From Micromussa lordhowensis (Eukaryota > Cnidaria > Anthozoa > Scleractinia > Lobophylliidae), in assembly GCA_964020085.1 (NCBI GenBank), contig OZ026597.1:5006894-5070893 (forward strand): DNA of 64,000 nt, in the 5' to 3' direction. Both the position numbers and the translations under genes were made by a program. Under the pieces are notes generated by a model. The model made no database searches and was not told where the DNA came from. It was given only the letters and a program-made list of their open reading frames with translations. Of this stretch, positions 54,003-64,000 are shown piece by piece (the first letter of the stretch is position 1; each line of letters begins with the position of its first letter).

Positions 54003-54363
54003 GTTAAAATGTCTACAACTGCAACGTTTCTGCACAACATCGAGAAGGTGGTGACCTTTTAGAATCGCTATAGTTTAAAAGAGTTTATGTAGTCGGACTG
54101 CAATAGACCAATTTCGATATATTAAAATTCAGCCTAAAACAATAGACCTCAGGACGAGGCTCTGGGGAATAAACTCCACAAACTCTGTAGTTATTCCCCA
54201 GAGCCTCGTGCTGAGGTCTATTGTTTTAGGCTGAATTTTAATATATCGAAATTGGTCTATTGCAGCCCAACTACATAAACTCTTTAAAATACTTCAACTT
54301 CGAAATGTTTTCACCTTCTCAATGTTCCGTAGAAACGTTGCAGATGTAGAAATTTTAACTTGC
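54003..54363. mobile_element. Long hairpin with ~160-bp arms
   Basis: Left arm 54003-54170, right arm 54190-54363, loop of about 18 bases. The inner 110 bases match almost perfectly (gaccaatttcgatatattaa with its complement; apex side ggctctggggaataa / ttattccccagagcc). The outer part is more diverged (tgcaacgtttctgc / gaaacgttgcag). Confidence 0.88.
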
Positions 54364-54562
54364 CGTTATCATTTTTGTAGATAGGTTCCCAGCTGCTCGT
54401 TGTTTTACGCCTGAATATTTTACAAGATATCATCATGGAATATACCATCTTGAACACAAACAACAATTTGTTGAATTCGAAATCTTTTTTTGAAAAACTC
54501 GAGTGATTGGAATTAAAATTTTTCGTTAGTTTGTGTTCAACACGGTATATGTTAATTTTATT

Positions 54563-54712
54563 TTTGGCGGGAAAAATTTACGGGAGTACCCCTTAATTTT
54601 TTTTGTCAAAAAGTTGTCAGGGGAAACGCTGTGCAAATTGCTTCCAATTTTCCCGCCAAAAGTCTTGGTATATACAGGGCAAAGTATACTTGCGACTTTG
54701 ATTGGCGGGAAA
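54563..54712. promoter_or_regulatory. Cluster of three E2F-like sites
   Basis: Matches to tttsgcgggaaa occur at 54563-54574 (tttggcgggaaa), 54649-54660 (reverse, tttcccgccaaa) and 54701-54712 (attggcgggaaa). Three such 12-mers in 150 bases of AT-rich DNA is notable. No gene start was recognised next to it, so it may be part of a repeat. Confidence 0.4.
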
Positions 54713-55249
54713 ATTGAAAATTTTGACAAGGGTTACCATGAGAGTAATTTACCCAGCCAAGACAATTTTTAGTAAACACGTTTAATACACAACAAAATAG
54801 AAAAAGGAATAAACTTACATATAAATTCTGGTTTCAAGGAATCATTTTTTTAAATCGCTTTTGATGCCAGATTTTGAACAAACAAGACAATTTACTCTAA
54901 AATTGGTCCGGAAAAAAAAAAACTAACAAAAACTTGTGATTCCTAAACACGAAGACTACCCGTAAAAACTTGCTTCTCAAGAAGAATCATCAAAGACTGT
55001 CGAAGCTCACGAGACGAGAACTCGGTGAATCATATGATAAAAATGTACGTGACTATTGAACAACAATGTTGTTGCGTTACACCGACGACCGTTGAAAATA
55101 TTTTAACAAAGTTTTGCAAGGGAATTATTCAAATTAAGGAAATGTTTCCGTATTTTAACTAATAAGTCAGAAAATAAAGTTTTCTTTTAGTACCCTGCTG
55201 CCTTGCCGTTTGTCTAAACAAGCTAACAAAATTAACAGTTAAATCTCCC

Positions 55250-57310
55250 GTTGCAATGCCGTGTATTGAAATTCCCGCACAAAGCCTTATTAACATATTC
55301 CAAGAGAAAATGAGGGGACAGAGAGGGAGGCTCCCAGTCCAGGCCTTGGGATATGTCAATTCCACTAAAGTTATTTTAGGGTTGCTGGAAACAGCGGGAG
55401 TGCATTTCCTGTTACGTCCGCATCATTACATTCTTAAGGTGATCACGCAATTTGGAAACGGCGGTCTACGGGCAAATACGTCGATGGAAGCGTCTTTTAC
55501 GGGTATATTAGAGAGAAATGGTATTTCTGGATGGATAAATCAAAGAGGGATATATATTTTCACAACTTGTTGGGAATAAAATGGCACATGCAGACGGGCG
55601 GAAATGCAGTTCTGAGTGGTAAACAAAAACAACAAAATGTTCCGCGGCTGGAGATGTTATAAAGGTCGTGGCGGCCAGGCTATCATGGACTATGCCCTGT
55701 GGCTTTTTTAAATGGAGTTTACGAGCCCATGGACTTGGACATTAATATTGGCAAGGACAATGAGATTTTCACCTCACACTGAAGATTGAAAGCTTACATT
55801 AGTGTAAATTAGCGAAAGGTGCAGACTGACGTGGCATGAACATGATCAATGGAAGATGACACCTCCGTCTTGGCCGGTTTCCTCTGTTAGAAAAGCAGTC
55901 AGAAGAACTGAGTTATCCCTTTCTCTCAGTTCAGTGTACTTTGGTTGATGGTTTAAAATAATTTTTTGTCGCTTACATGGGAGTTATTTTGTCGTTGAAT
56001 TGAAAGTTCAGTCAACGTTGTTCTGTTTCTCTGTGAATTCAAAATTACGAACGAGGTTGAATTATTTCTGCACGGGTTTCAGTGTCGCTCAGATTGCATC
56101 GCTCCAAGCTACAGGAGTTGTTTGGTCGCCGTAACAGTATTCACAACTAGTTCAGTTTTTACATTCCCATGATCGCCATGCTTCTAGTTGTTTAGTCGCT
56201 GTGCGGGCAGTCAATTTTTTTTTCCTGTCGCTAAACGTAACTCTACAAGCCTGACCCTCGAAGGTGTTTGTTATTGTATTCAAAATTATTTCTGTCACTG
56301 GTCGTCCCACTGCGAGCTGTTTTCAATATATTTCTTTTGCTGGTCGCTTCGCTGTGAGCTATTTTGTTACTCTACTGTCATTCAACATTATTTCTGTGGT
56401 TGATCACCTCGCTCCGAGCTGTTATTTGGTTGAGTTATTTTCTAGGCTGATCGCTACACTCCGAGTTGTTTTTTTCGCGCCCTTAAGATTCAAAATAAAA
56501 CTTCTATAGGTGAAAATTGCTTTGTTGAGGTACAGTATTCAAATTGGTTTCTGTCGCTATTCGCTAGGCTTCGAGTTGTTTTGGTTCCTGGATTCAAAAC
56601 GTTTTAGCTACCCTCCGAATTGTTTTGCCGCTCGACCAGAATTACTCCTCTATGATCTATCCGGGTTGAGAGCAATTTTGTCCGCGCTGGGTTCAAAAAT
56701 AGTTTTTAAAGTAGTTTTCTTCGGTGTACTAAGATTTCTTTCGTCGATGCGTTCAGTGGTTTCAGGAACGCTACAGATTGAAAGAGTATTTCATGTTATG
56801 TTTATACAACATCGAACAATACGACACTTCTCTGCATGTTGTCTACAAATGAAAGCAGATTAATTCTTTCTTGTTGTCATCGCTGTTTTCTTTGGTTCAA
56901 ATTCTCAGAGGATAAACATTGATATTCCTTCATCCCCCTAGCGTTTTTAATCCAAAAAGGTTGTGGTTCTTTAGGCGCTTCTACCGACGAAACGTATAAT
57001 TTCCACGCTGACCGCCTTTTCAATTTCCAGATCAACGGGTGAAAGTTATCATGCGGACGTCTGGGGAAATAGACTTCCGTTTCCGCCTAAAACTAAAAAT
57101 AACTTTAGTGGAATCGACATATCCCAGCCAACGCCCTGAATGTCCCTCTCTGTCCCCTCATTTTCTCTTGCATATTCTCAATTGCCGCAAGTGTAACGCA
57201 TCAGCACTGGTGCTCAAGAGTCACGAACGCGTCAGTCACATAATCCACAAAGTTCTCGCATCGTCAACAAAGACAAAAACTTTAAACCTGATTAAAAAAC
57301 CTAACTGTAA
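55250..57310. repeat. Widely spaced inverted repeat around degenerate repeats
   Basis: 55280-55395 (caagagaaaatgaggggaca, gatatgtcaattccacta) is the inverse of 57095-57190 (tgtcccctcattttctcttg, agtggaatcgacatatcc). The arms are diverged. Between them, 56060-56740 is a decayed tandem repeat of about 60-65 bases built on atttctgtcgctggtcgct and cgagctgtttt. ORFs of 71-117 codons here have no family match. Confidence 0.65.
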
Positions 57311-58280
57311 ATCCTTTTACGGACCGATCCTAATGAAAAAAATCCTATCTTAAACGTCCTACGTTTTGGTTAGGAAAAAAGTCACGATCTCTCAATCTAT
57401 CTTACGTTTGTCCCTTGCACACTATATGTCTTGTCCTAAGCATCCTTTCTTCTCGATATTTCTTCCACTGTCGTGTCTTGTCTTTGTCTTTACTTTCCAT
57501 CAGTCGTCTGGTTACCGGAATCTTGAAAGAAAAGAAACAAAAACGTTTGTTTGTTGTTTGTATTGTATTTGTACTTTCTTAATTAGCACTGAACTACGTG
57601 AACCTTTCTTCGTCCAAGTCAATATACAGGTACATTGGCTAAATAAGTCCTGTATTGACGATTGTCCTTATTCTCATCACCTGTTTCTTGTCAATGTATT
57701 GATTTTGTAAGGTGTAAGAAGTAAGGAGAAATAAGATTTCGATCACTTCTGTAGGCTTATGGATCAGAAAATCTCAACCCTCAACATTATCTGCAATAAC
57801 TATTGCTATGATGTACTTCTATATTTCCGTTGTTTTTTAAAAGAGAGAAATACAGTTGAATTTGCAGACTGGTTACTGGACCAATTAACACAGGTTTCTA
57901 ACTTTACAATAGAAATGCCAGAAATAAAGTGAATGACAACGATGCTACAGCTATGAAGTTGTAGACTGTAAATGTGTTGTACATTCATGTAATGTACTCT
58001 CCCCGATTTACTTTTGTTCCATCAACCTGGTAAAACGAACTATCTGGTGACGACAAGAATATTTAAAAGAAAACAAGTTCTACATATTCGAAGACATTCC
58101 AACAAATTTCAGCTCAAAATTCAAAAAAAGGAAATCTGAGTAATTATCTAGTTCTAATTGTCTCATGAATTATACAGTTTAGCTGATATTTTCCAACCAT
58201 ATTCGTTTCAGCAAAAATGCTTATTTTCTCAGTTCGGAATATTGAAAAGAAGGCTCTGCTTGCTCCTTGATTTCAGTGAG
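57311..58280. other. No feature recognised
   Basis: AT-rich sequence. The ORF of 114 codons at 57366-57710 shows no motif and is low-complexity hydrophobic; it is treated as chance. Confidence 0.4.
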
Positions 58281-58284
58281 CCAT

Positions 58285-59080
58285 CAGTTGTTATAAGAAA
58301 CATGTTTAGATCAGTAAATGATTTCTTTGAGGTCATCTGTTAGATGATTTGTCCGTGGAAATGCATGTGGAGTCGATTGACAACTGTGGATAGGAAACCT
58401 CGCGTTAAAACACGATTTATTAATTACAATTATTTGGAGACATCTGTAAGTTGTCCGAAGACATGTCCAGATCAAAACAGGAACGCTGTAAGATAAAACC
58501 TTGAGTAATCTCTCATTTGTCAGTAAGTATGTGGTGATCGAGACAAAACTTTGTCAGTTGAATTTTCAAGCCATCATATAATTAATGACTGCGATGCAGA
58601 GATTAAAACATGACTAGCCTATCAGTGACTGTCAAGCCATCAGTCAGGTTTAGTAAGGATTTAGGATGTATGAAAATATGAATAGTCCTTTAAAATTTCA
58701 ATCCATCTGTCGCTGGTGAATAAGGGTGTGGAGTTCACACTGATTTATGACAGTTCCAAATTTGGAATCATCTCTCAGTTGTCAGTAAGAAAGTCCAGAT
58801 CAAAAAACATCATGTGTCGGTTTAAATTTGGAATCATTTGTCAGTTGTCTCTGATGAATAAGTTGTCTCCTAATAGAAATTAGTGGCAGATAATTTGTCT
58901 CTAGGCATATCAATGTTGTTAGTATGTATGTTTAGATCGAAACATGACCTGTCTGATAAAATTTCGAATCATCATTCAGTTGTCAGTGAGGACATTGCAA
59001 TGAAAACATTCTTTGACAGTGAAAATTAGGAATAATCTGTCAGTTGTTAGCTAGGGTGTTTAGATAAAAGTAGTATACGC
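58285..59080 (+). repeat. Degenerate tandem repeat, catctgtcagttgtcagt type
   Basis: The words gaatcatctgtcagttgtca, gtaag and tagatcaaaacatgac recur about eight times (for example near 58295, 58505, 58770, 58830, 58965, 59030), spaced 60-150 bases. It is distinct from the repeats at 53.2 and 56.1 kb. Confidence 0.6.
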
Positions 59081-59873
59081 GGCAGAGAATTGTCCTGTTT
59101 TGTGGTGAATTCTCGTTAACTCGGATTACTCTAACGTTGATTACGTCAGGATTGAGGTGTGGAACATGAATAAAATGCGCGGAAAACTTCCTAATTTATG
59201 CGGAACATTCCTGGGTAAGTACACTTCGATGCCAAATAAATAAAGAGTATTCGAAACTGGAAATGTATCTATATTTACAACCAAATAAACACTTTTTAGA
59301 ACGAAAAGAATACAAACAGCGCTGAAAAAAATTACAAATAGACAACGCATGGTCTAAAAAAACTTATCTGTATTAACCTGACGTTTCGTATGTTACAACA
59401 TACATCTTCAGAAGTGACGGCTAAAACTATAACAAAGTATTATAAATTTAAAACTAAAACGAAGCACTGGTGACAAGATGAGATAAATAACAAAAATGAT
59501 ACTTCCGGTAGTAATAAATAAAGAAACAGCTTCTCGCTGCCAACGTTTCCATGAAGTGAGGGTTTTAGGGAGGGAACCAATCCCTATGGGGGCCCGTTCT
59601 GGTCAAGATTATATTAATTATTTTGTACTGAAACAGAATTAATAAAACTTTTTGTTCAGTTAATTTTGTGGTGTCTTTTAATTAATTATTTCTACTCTCC
59701 GAATTATTTTTATGTATTTTACATATTATTTTTCACTTCTTCTACGTCTTGAATTAATTTTACCCGTCTCAGATTTTTTCATTCCTTTCATCAATTATTT
59801 ATTTCTTAGCAAATCCCATACGACATTGCGGGCTGCGTTGAATCCCATAAGCCATTGCTCACCCTTGTTCAAT
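59081..59873. other. Upstream region of the HECT gene
   Basis: A ctgaaga...gaaacgtc motif on the minus strand at 59376-59415 surrounds a short inverted repeat (gtatgtt/aacatac). Nothing else was recognised; the 69-codon minus ORF at 59141-59350 is AT-rich and unassigned. Confidence 0.4.
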
Positions 59874-61911
59874 ATGGCGGCTGCATCGGGCTCCACGTGG
59901 AACGATTCTCAGAAGGATGAAATTATCAGAATTGCAGAAAGTGCAATCGAAACTATAACTCAGCTTTCAAACGTTGTGGGAAGGTCAAACCCTGCTCTTG
60001 TTCCAGCTCCAAGTAGCTCAAGCAGTTCGCGCTCAGAAAACGCCGTCGATGAACTTCACCGCAGATTTCCAACTGCAGGTTCAAGAACTTCCAGAGGTTC
60101 AAGGTCGATACGTCCTGCGCCGTATCTCTCTCGGCGTCCCGCTGGACGACCACGTGAGTCACTGACTGTGTCAAAAGATGTAATTGTTATTGAATATGAG
60201 CATGATAGGGTTCCTTCTAAAGCAGAAAAGATCGAACTCGAGAAGTCCAAACGAGTAATCTCAGGTTTTGAAGTCAATAGAGAATGGTCTGCTAAAGAGC
60301 TAGAGAGAGAGTTGGCAGCGTTGTTGAGAGGCACTCCGATGCAAGGATTCTGCTTTAAAATAATGAAGAACTGCTCTGGAACGCTAGTGGCCCCAAACAT
60401 CCCAAGTGGTAGGAGGATAGACTCAAAGCTTTTACTAAAATCAATAGCCCCAAGCGGATGTATTTACATAAGGCTTCTTGCTGAGCTTCCTGATGAAAGT
60501 GATGATATGCACAATTTTCTCAATTTTCAGCATGCCAGATAATCAAAGTAAAACTAGTTTAGTAGCCACCAGTATTTCCACCACGATGAACACAGCAGTT
60601 CTTCATCTACCCCCACCTCTATTATCTCACCATCATGCAGCGGTAGATCATCATCTACTGTGACTTGGTCTATCACCACACCATCATTTACCGACATGAC
60701 TGGAGTAACAGTAGACCCCACTGATTCAAGCAGCATTGGCAGTGTTAGCACAACCGAAGGAAATGTTAATCCTGTGAATACCGCTGCAGCTTTAAACATA
60801 GAAGAGCATCCCATTCAATGTCCATTTGATATTAATGACATAATCAGCGATGCCAAAAGCCAAAATCTTCAAGACCCTGTAGAATTATTAAGGTTCCTTC
60901 AAGAAAGAATTGTTAAAGGAAGACAACTTGACATGACCTCTTGTGAAGAAACATGTGATGGAGAAACAAACTTCATCACTATTGACAGGGACAAAGTTCT
61001 TGAAACAACTTTCAGTGAACTGGAATTTGTTGATGACTATACACATTGACCTTCAAAGTAGATTTTATGGGAGAAGAGTCTGTTGACCTTGGAGGGCCAC
61101 GTAGGGAGTGGATCAGATTGGTTAACAGAGAAATGAAGGCAAAGTACTTTGATAATGGACTGAGACAATACCTTTCACAAGATTACTTTTATGTTGGTAT
61201 CATGATTGCAGTGGCAATGTTACAGAATGGTCAAATGCCTGCATTCATAGAGGATCACATTTTACAGGAGATTCTTTCAACAAACAAAGCCCTTGATCCA
61301 TGTGTAAGTGAAATGAAGACTGGTCTTGAGAAGCTGGGCATGTTATCAGCTCTTCAGCAACTTCCTGCACTCATTTATTTGCCGAGACCAGGCTCACAAC
61401 TCAAGATAGCTGTCCCAAGGCTTCTCCAAATGCTGAAACCGAACTTTTCAGAGGAAGGAAGCAATGCGATCAGATATGAGAAAGGGGTCTATATGCTGTT
61501 TATAAGGTATGTAAGAGAAGTTGCGAGTGGTCGACGGTCATGTGGCATTAGGAAACTTGAGTTATGCCACATTTAAGAATTTGTCACGGTGCATCTGAAG
61601 AACCTGTCCTAGGATTTGGAATAAATCCATCAATAGAATTTGACATTCCAATCATCACAAGAAATCAAGATTCCATCCGAAGTGTCCAAGTGTCTTCTGA
61701 CCAGGGGCCAGATCTCCGACAAGAAAGTAGTGCAGACTCCACTGCCCAAGAAGAACCCATTGTACATGCAGGTTTTACACCTACTGCCCACACTTGTAGT
61801 AATGTGTTAAGTCTTCCAAGACCAACCCATCAGGTTCATTTGCCTCCTCAGCAGAAGTTGTTTGACATTTATGATTTGGCATTCTCACAGCCTTTCTTTG
61901 GAAAAGTTTAA
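59874..61911 (+). pseudogene. HECT E3 ubiquitin ligase-like gene, frameshifted
   Basis: HECT ligases take ubiquitin on a catalytic Cys and pass it to substrates. The likely start is ATG 59874 (MAAASGSTWNDSQ). The first part (to 60539) holds a Ser/Arg-rich linker and a conserved ELERELAALLRG segment, then three close stops (60540-60554). The frame reopens to FVDDYTH, where an extra CA pair near 61041-61045 shifts the frame to LTFKVDFMGEESVDLGGPRR, the HECT N-lobe signature. Near 61530-61565 it shifts again: GHVALGN is in one frame and ICHGASEEPVLGFG in another. The C-lobe retains TAHTCSNVLSLPR with the catalytic Cys codon at 61795-61797. Intronless, multiply broken and similar to the dispersed G2E3-like HECT genes of cnidarians and fish, it is most likely a decayed mobile or retro-copied gene. 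Confidence 0.8.
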
Positions 61912-62423
61912 AGCTTAGATAAGATTTTGTATTTCCAGAAAATATACAATGCTTCCCAGTGGTTCACAGTTGAAATTGCCTACCAACTTGGGGGAAGTAT
62001 GGATACTTCAGAAATACAAATTCATCAACATTAGCTTGTATAACACTAAGTCAGCAAATACAGTAAAAGTGGCACTAATGTTATTCAGACAAAGCAGTTA
62101 GAATAAGAACCAGTGTTGGGTTATTATGCAGATGATTTCTTATGATGGTGACTGTTCAGCAGCATTCCACTGTTCTACAAACTGTTTTACACATAAAACC
62201 ATTCAAACTATGAATTAATGAATTCATTATCACAAGTTTAAATTCATTGTTCATTTGAATATTTCAATTCAATATGTTAATGTTCCCTGACTGGGTATGC
62301 ACTAGTTTCATTTATGGTTCCTGTTCATTGTTCCTGTTTTTACTGCCATTTCTGTCGAGTTCATTTTAATTACATGTAAAGATACTGACAATAATAATTG
62401 AGTTTGAACTTTGTTATAAGTAA

Positions 62424-62518
62424 TGGTTATAGTACTGAGTGGAGTCCAATTCGGTCTGTAATCATACAAGTGATAACAAAATCGGACGACCGTGAAGCGG
62501 GAGTCCGATTTATTTATC

Positions 62519-62549
<31 letters not shown>

Positions 62550-62560
62550 CAATTTTAAAA
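62424..62560. mobile_element. Hairpin element (cggtctgtaatcata family)
   Basis: Arms gtccaattcggtctgtaatc / gattacagaccgaattggac with atcggac facing gtccgat near the apex (cgaccgtgaagcgggagtcc). A one-arm copy lies at 20967-21065. Confidence 0.8.
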
Positions 62561-62756
62561 TCATAAAAATTGCAATTTCCGAGAAAAGAAGAACAGCCAA
62601 GTTTTAAAAGAAAGGGAAAATTTGCATTAAAGACTGACAAAGGAGGCGTAAATTGTTTCATGTCGCTCATTTAAATTGAGATTGGCTGATTTACACTACA
62701 ACGTTGAATGTCATTGGTTGATTTAAACTACAGCTTTGAATGTGATTGGCTTATTG

Positions 62757-62870
62757 AACTGTCCGATAGCAAACTGTCCGATAGCAAACTGTCCAATAAC
62801 AAACTGTCCAATAACAAACTGCCCGATAACAAACTGCCCGATAACAAACTGCCCGATAACAACTTGGCAA
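62757..62870 (+). repeat. 15-bp minisatellite, about 7-8 copies
   Basis: Unit gtccgatagcaaact with variants gtccaataacaaact and gcccgataacaaact. Variants occur in neighbouring blocks (2, 2 then 3 copies), which indicates stepwise local duplication. Confidence 0.95.
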
Positions 62871-63513
62871 GTGAATTAGTGGAAAATAGGAGTTTTTTGA
62901 ACCAATCACAATCGAGGAAACTGTAGTTTTTACGATTAACAAAGAAATATAGAATTCTGAGAGGAAAGTTCAGTGTTTATTCAAGCATACACATCCTCTA
63001 TGGGATGTGTTTTTGTCAATAACAGCAGGTCGAATTAAGCAAACTGCATTTTTGTTAGATTCTCATCTACACCGGAAAAGTAAAATTTGTTACAAAGCAC
63101 TGCCTGACAAACAGGTGAAGTTTTTACATCTTGGTTCTGAAAACATACTCTTATTTCTGAGATAAAAAAGTAAACATGTTAGTCAAGGCCCATTGGTTGA
63201 CAATGACCAGACATTGTTGAAATATATGTTGTGGTTCAATATTATTCTTGTCCTCTGTTTTGTGTATAGAAATGTATTAAAATAAGTTTTAAACAATGGA
63301 AAAAAATTGACCTTAGTTAAAATTGACCCATAACACACACTGTGGCCCCTTTATTGAAACTGGTACAGAAATCCAATAATATTAAAATGCTGTTCTTTGC
63401 TTGTTTTAAGCAATTCCATAAATGGAACACGTATCTAATGCCTACATCCAGGTATCTTCCATTTGCTCATTGCACTGTCAATCTTGCTTAGTTTACATGG
63501 TCTAAACATACTA

Positions 63514-64000
63514 CTAATAGAAAGAATGAATTAACTCTACGCATTGCTTAAAAATGTTAACTCCACAATTCTCATCATTTTGCAGTGGACTTGGCATTTG
63601 GGTTAACTGTTGGTCAGTTAACTCAATTGTTGGAGATATAACATTAACCTGGTAATCTTCCTCTTCAACTGACAGTGCACCCCCTAGATCCACTCCAAAA
63701 TCTTCAATTTCTTCTGATGAAAGTGCAGTGTGCCCAGAATGCATGTTCTCTAACATTCCATATTCCCACATCTGTAAGGGTGATTGGTTGTTTTCAGTTG
63801 AAACTGGGTGATTGTTCATTTGCTGAATAAACTCATTCAAAGATCTATTGATCCTGGGAGCATAGACATGGTGAAGGCTGAATAAATGAACATCATCAGC
63901 TATGTCAAGAATGCTTTCATCTTCCATTGCCTCAAAAATGCGTGCATAAAAGGCCAGCACCCCAGAGTAGACATCTCGATGAGCTCTTTCAACTCTGGAG
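63514..64000 (-). CDS. Integrase-like transposon protein, C-terminal part
   Basis: The frame is open to the window edge, reading RVERAHRDVYSGVLAFYARI and then MEDESILDIADDVHLFSLHH, YAPRINRSLNEFIQQMNNHP and SPLQMWEYGM, ending at a stop at 63514. These segments are the known tail of a family of integrase-core (DDE, rve-like) proteins that is repeated in cnidarian and fish genomes. The catalytic core lies outside the window. An acidic C-terminal tail follows. The reading frame in view is unbroken. The assignment to a particular transposon superfamily is not possible from this part. Confidence 0.75.
   Translation of the reverse strand, partial: SRVERAHRDVYSGVLAFYARIFEAMEDESILDIADDVHLFSLHHVYAPRINRSLNEFIQQMNNHPVSTENNQSPLQMWEYGMLENMHSGHTALSSEEIEDFGVDLGGALSVEEEDYQVNVISPTIELTDQQLTQMPSPLQNDENCGVNIFKQCVELIHSFY

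Larger units (their letters stand above)
61912..63513. other. Region between HECT and integrase genes
   Basis: Contains a hairpin element (62424-62560) and a 15-bp minisatellite (62757-62870). Otherwise AT-rich with no recognised gene. Both flanking coding regions point into this interval with their 3' ends. Confidence 0.5.

Noticed and set aside
55256..55579. 107-codon ORF
   Set aside because: Half of it overlaps an inverted-repeat arm, and no domain or splice context supports a gene.
56188..56863. Overlapping 71-117-codon ORFs
   Set aside because: They are frames across a decayed 60-65-base tandem repeat, without family resemblance.
59376..59415. Second hammerhead-like motif (ctgaaga ... 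gaaacgtc, minus strand)
   Set aside because: The core words are there with a 7-pair inner stem, but a base is unpaired at the start of stem II and no stem III can form. Probably a conserved repeat motif.

Overview
This window is animal DNA: AT-rich, with small spliced exons, long repeat-filled introns, tRNA-derived SINEs and a dense population of palindromic (foldback) elements. The TPR-CHAT gene, the SINE families and the repeated HECT/integrase genes are the kind seen in cnidarians. A stony coral is the most likely source, but this is inferred from gene and repeat content, not from a species marker.

Left third (about 1-24,003, + strand): the window holds most of one spliced gene, the nephrocystin-1 (NPHP1) orthologue. 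Twenty-three exons were placed by splice sites, reading phase and recalled family similarity. In order they encode a coiled-coil end, an acidic stretch, an SH3 domain and the nephrocystin homology region, ending with a stop at 24,003. The first exons lie upstream of the window. Two junctions do not work: exon 10 to 11 is out of phase, and an expected exon is missing between 20,600 and 21,482. The introns carry SINEs, an 800-bp element with TTAA flanks, several two-part hairpin elements and a Mutator-like foldback with an 11-bp target duplication.

Middle (24,004-43,760): an intergenic stretch ends in a cluster of inverted SINEs next to the 3' end of a minus-strand TPR-CHAT gene. That gene encodes 12 TPR units and a C-terminal caspase-like CHAT protease with its His/Cys pair. 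One extra base in a T run breaks its frame near the 5' end. A likely first exon and CRE-containing promoter lie at 36,850-36,990. This promoter/first-exon unit belongs to a tandem array with a period of about 1.2 kb. A Penelope-like retroelement lies between two units: one intact reverse transcriptase ORF flanked by 437-bp direct repeats that look identical, with no endonuclease domain visible.

Right third (43,760-64,000): mostly mobile and repetitive DNA. It includes a hammerhead-ribozyme-like motif, a pogo-type MITE, a hAT-like MITE, several blocks of degenerate tandem repeats, a 160-bp-arm hairpin and a cluster of E2F-like sites. It ends with a frameshifted HECT ubiquitin-ligase gene (+) facing the C-terminal part of an integrase-like gene (-) that runs off the window edge.

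The NPHP1 and TPR-CHAT genes are functionally unrelated. The strongest leads are the recombined TPR-CHAT locus, the endonuclease-less retroelement, the ribozyme motif and the hairpin families that share a common apex.
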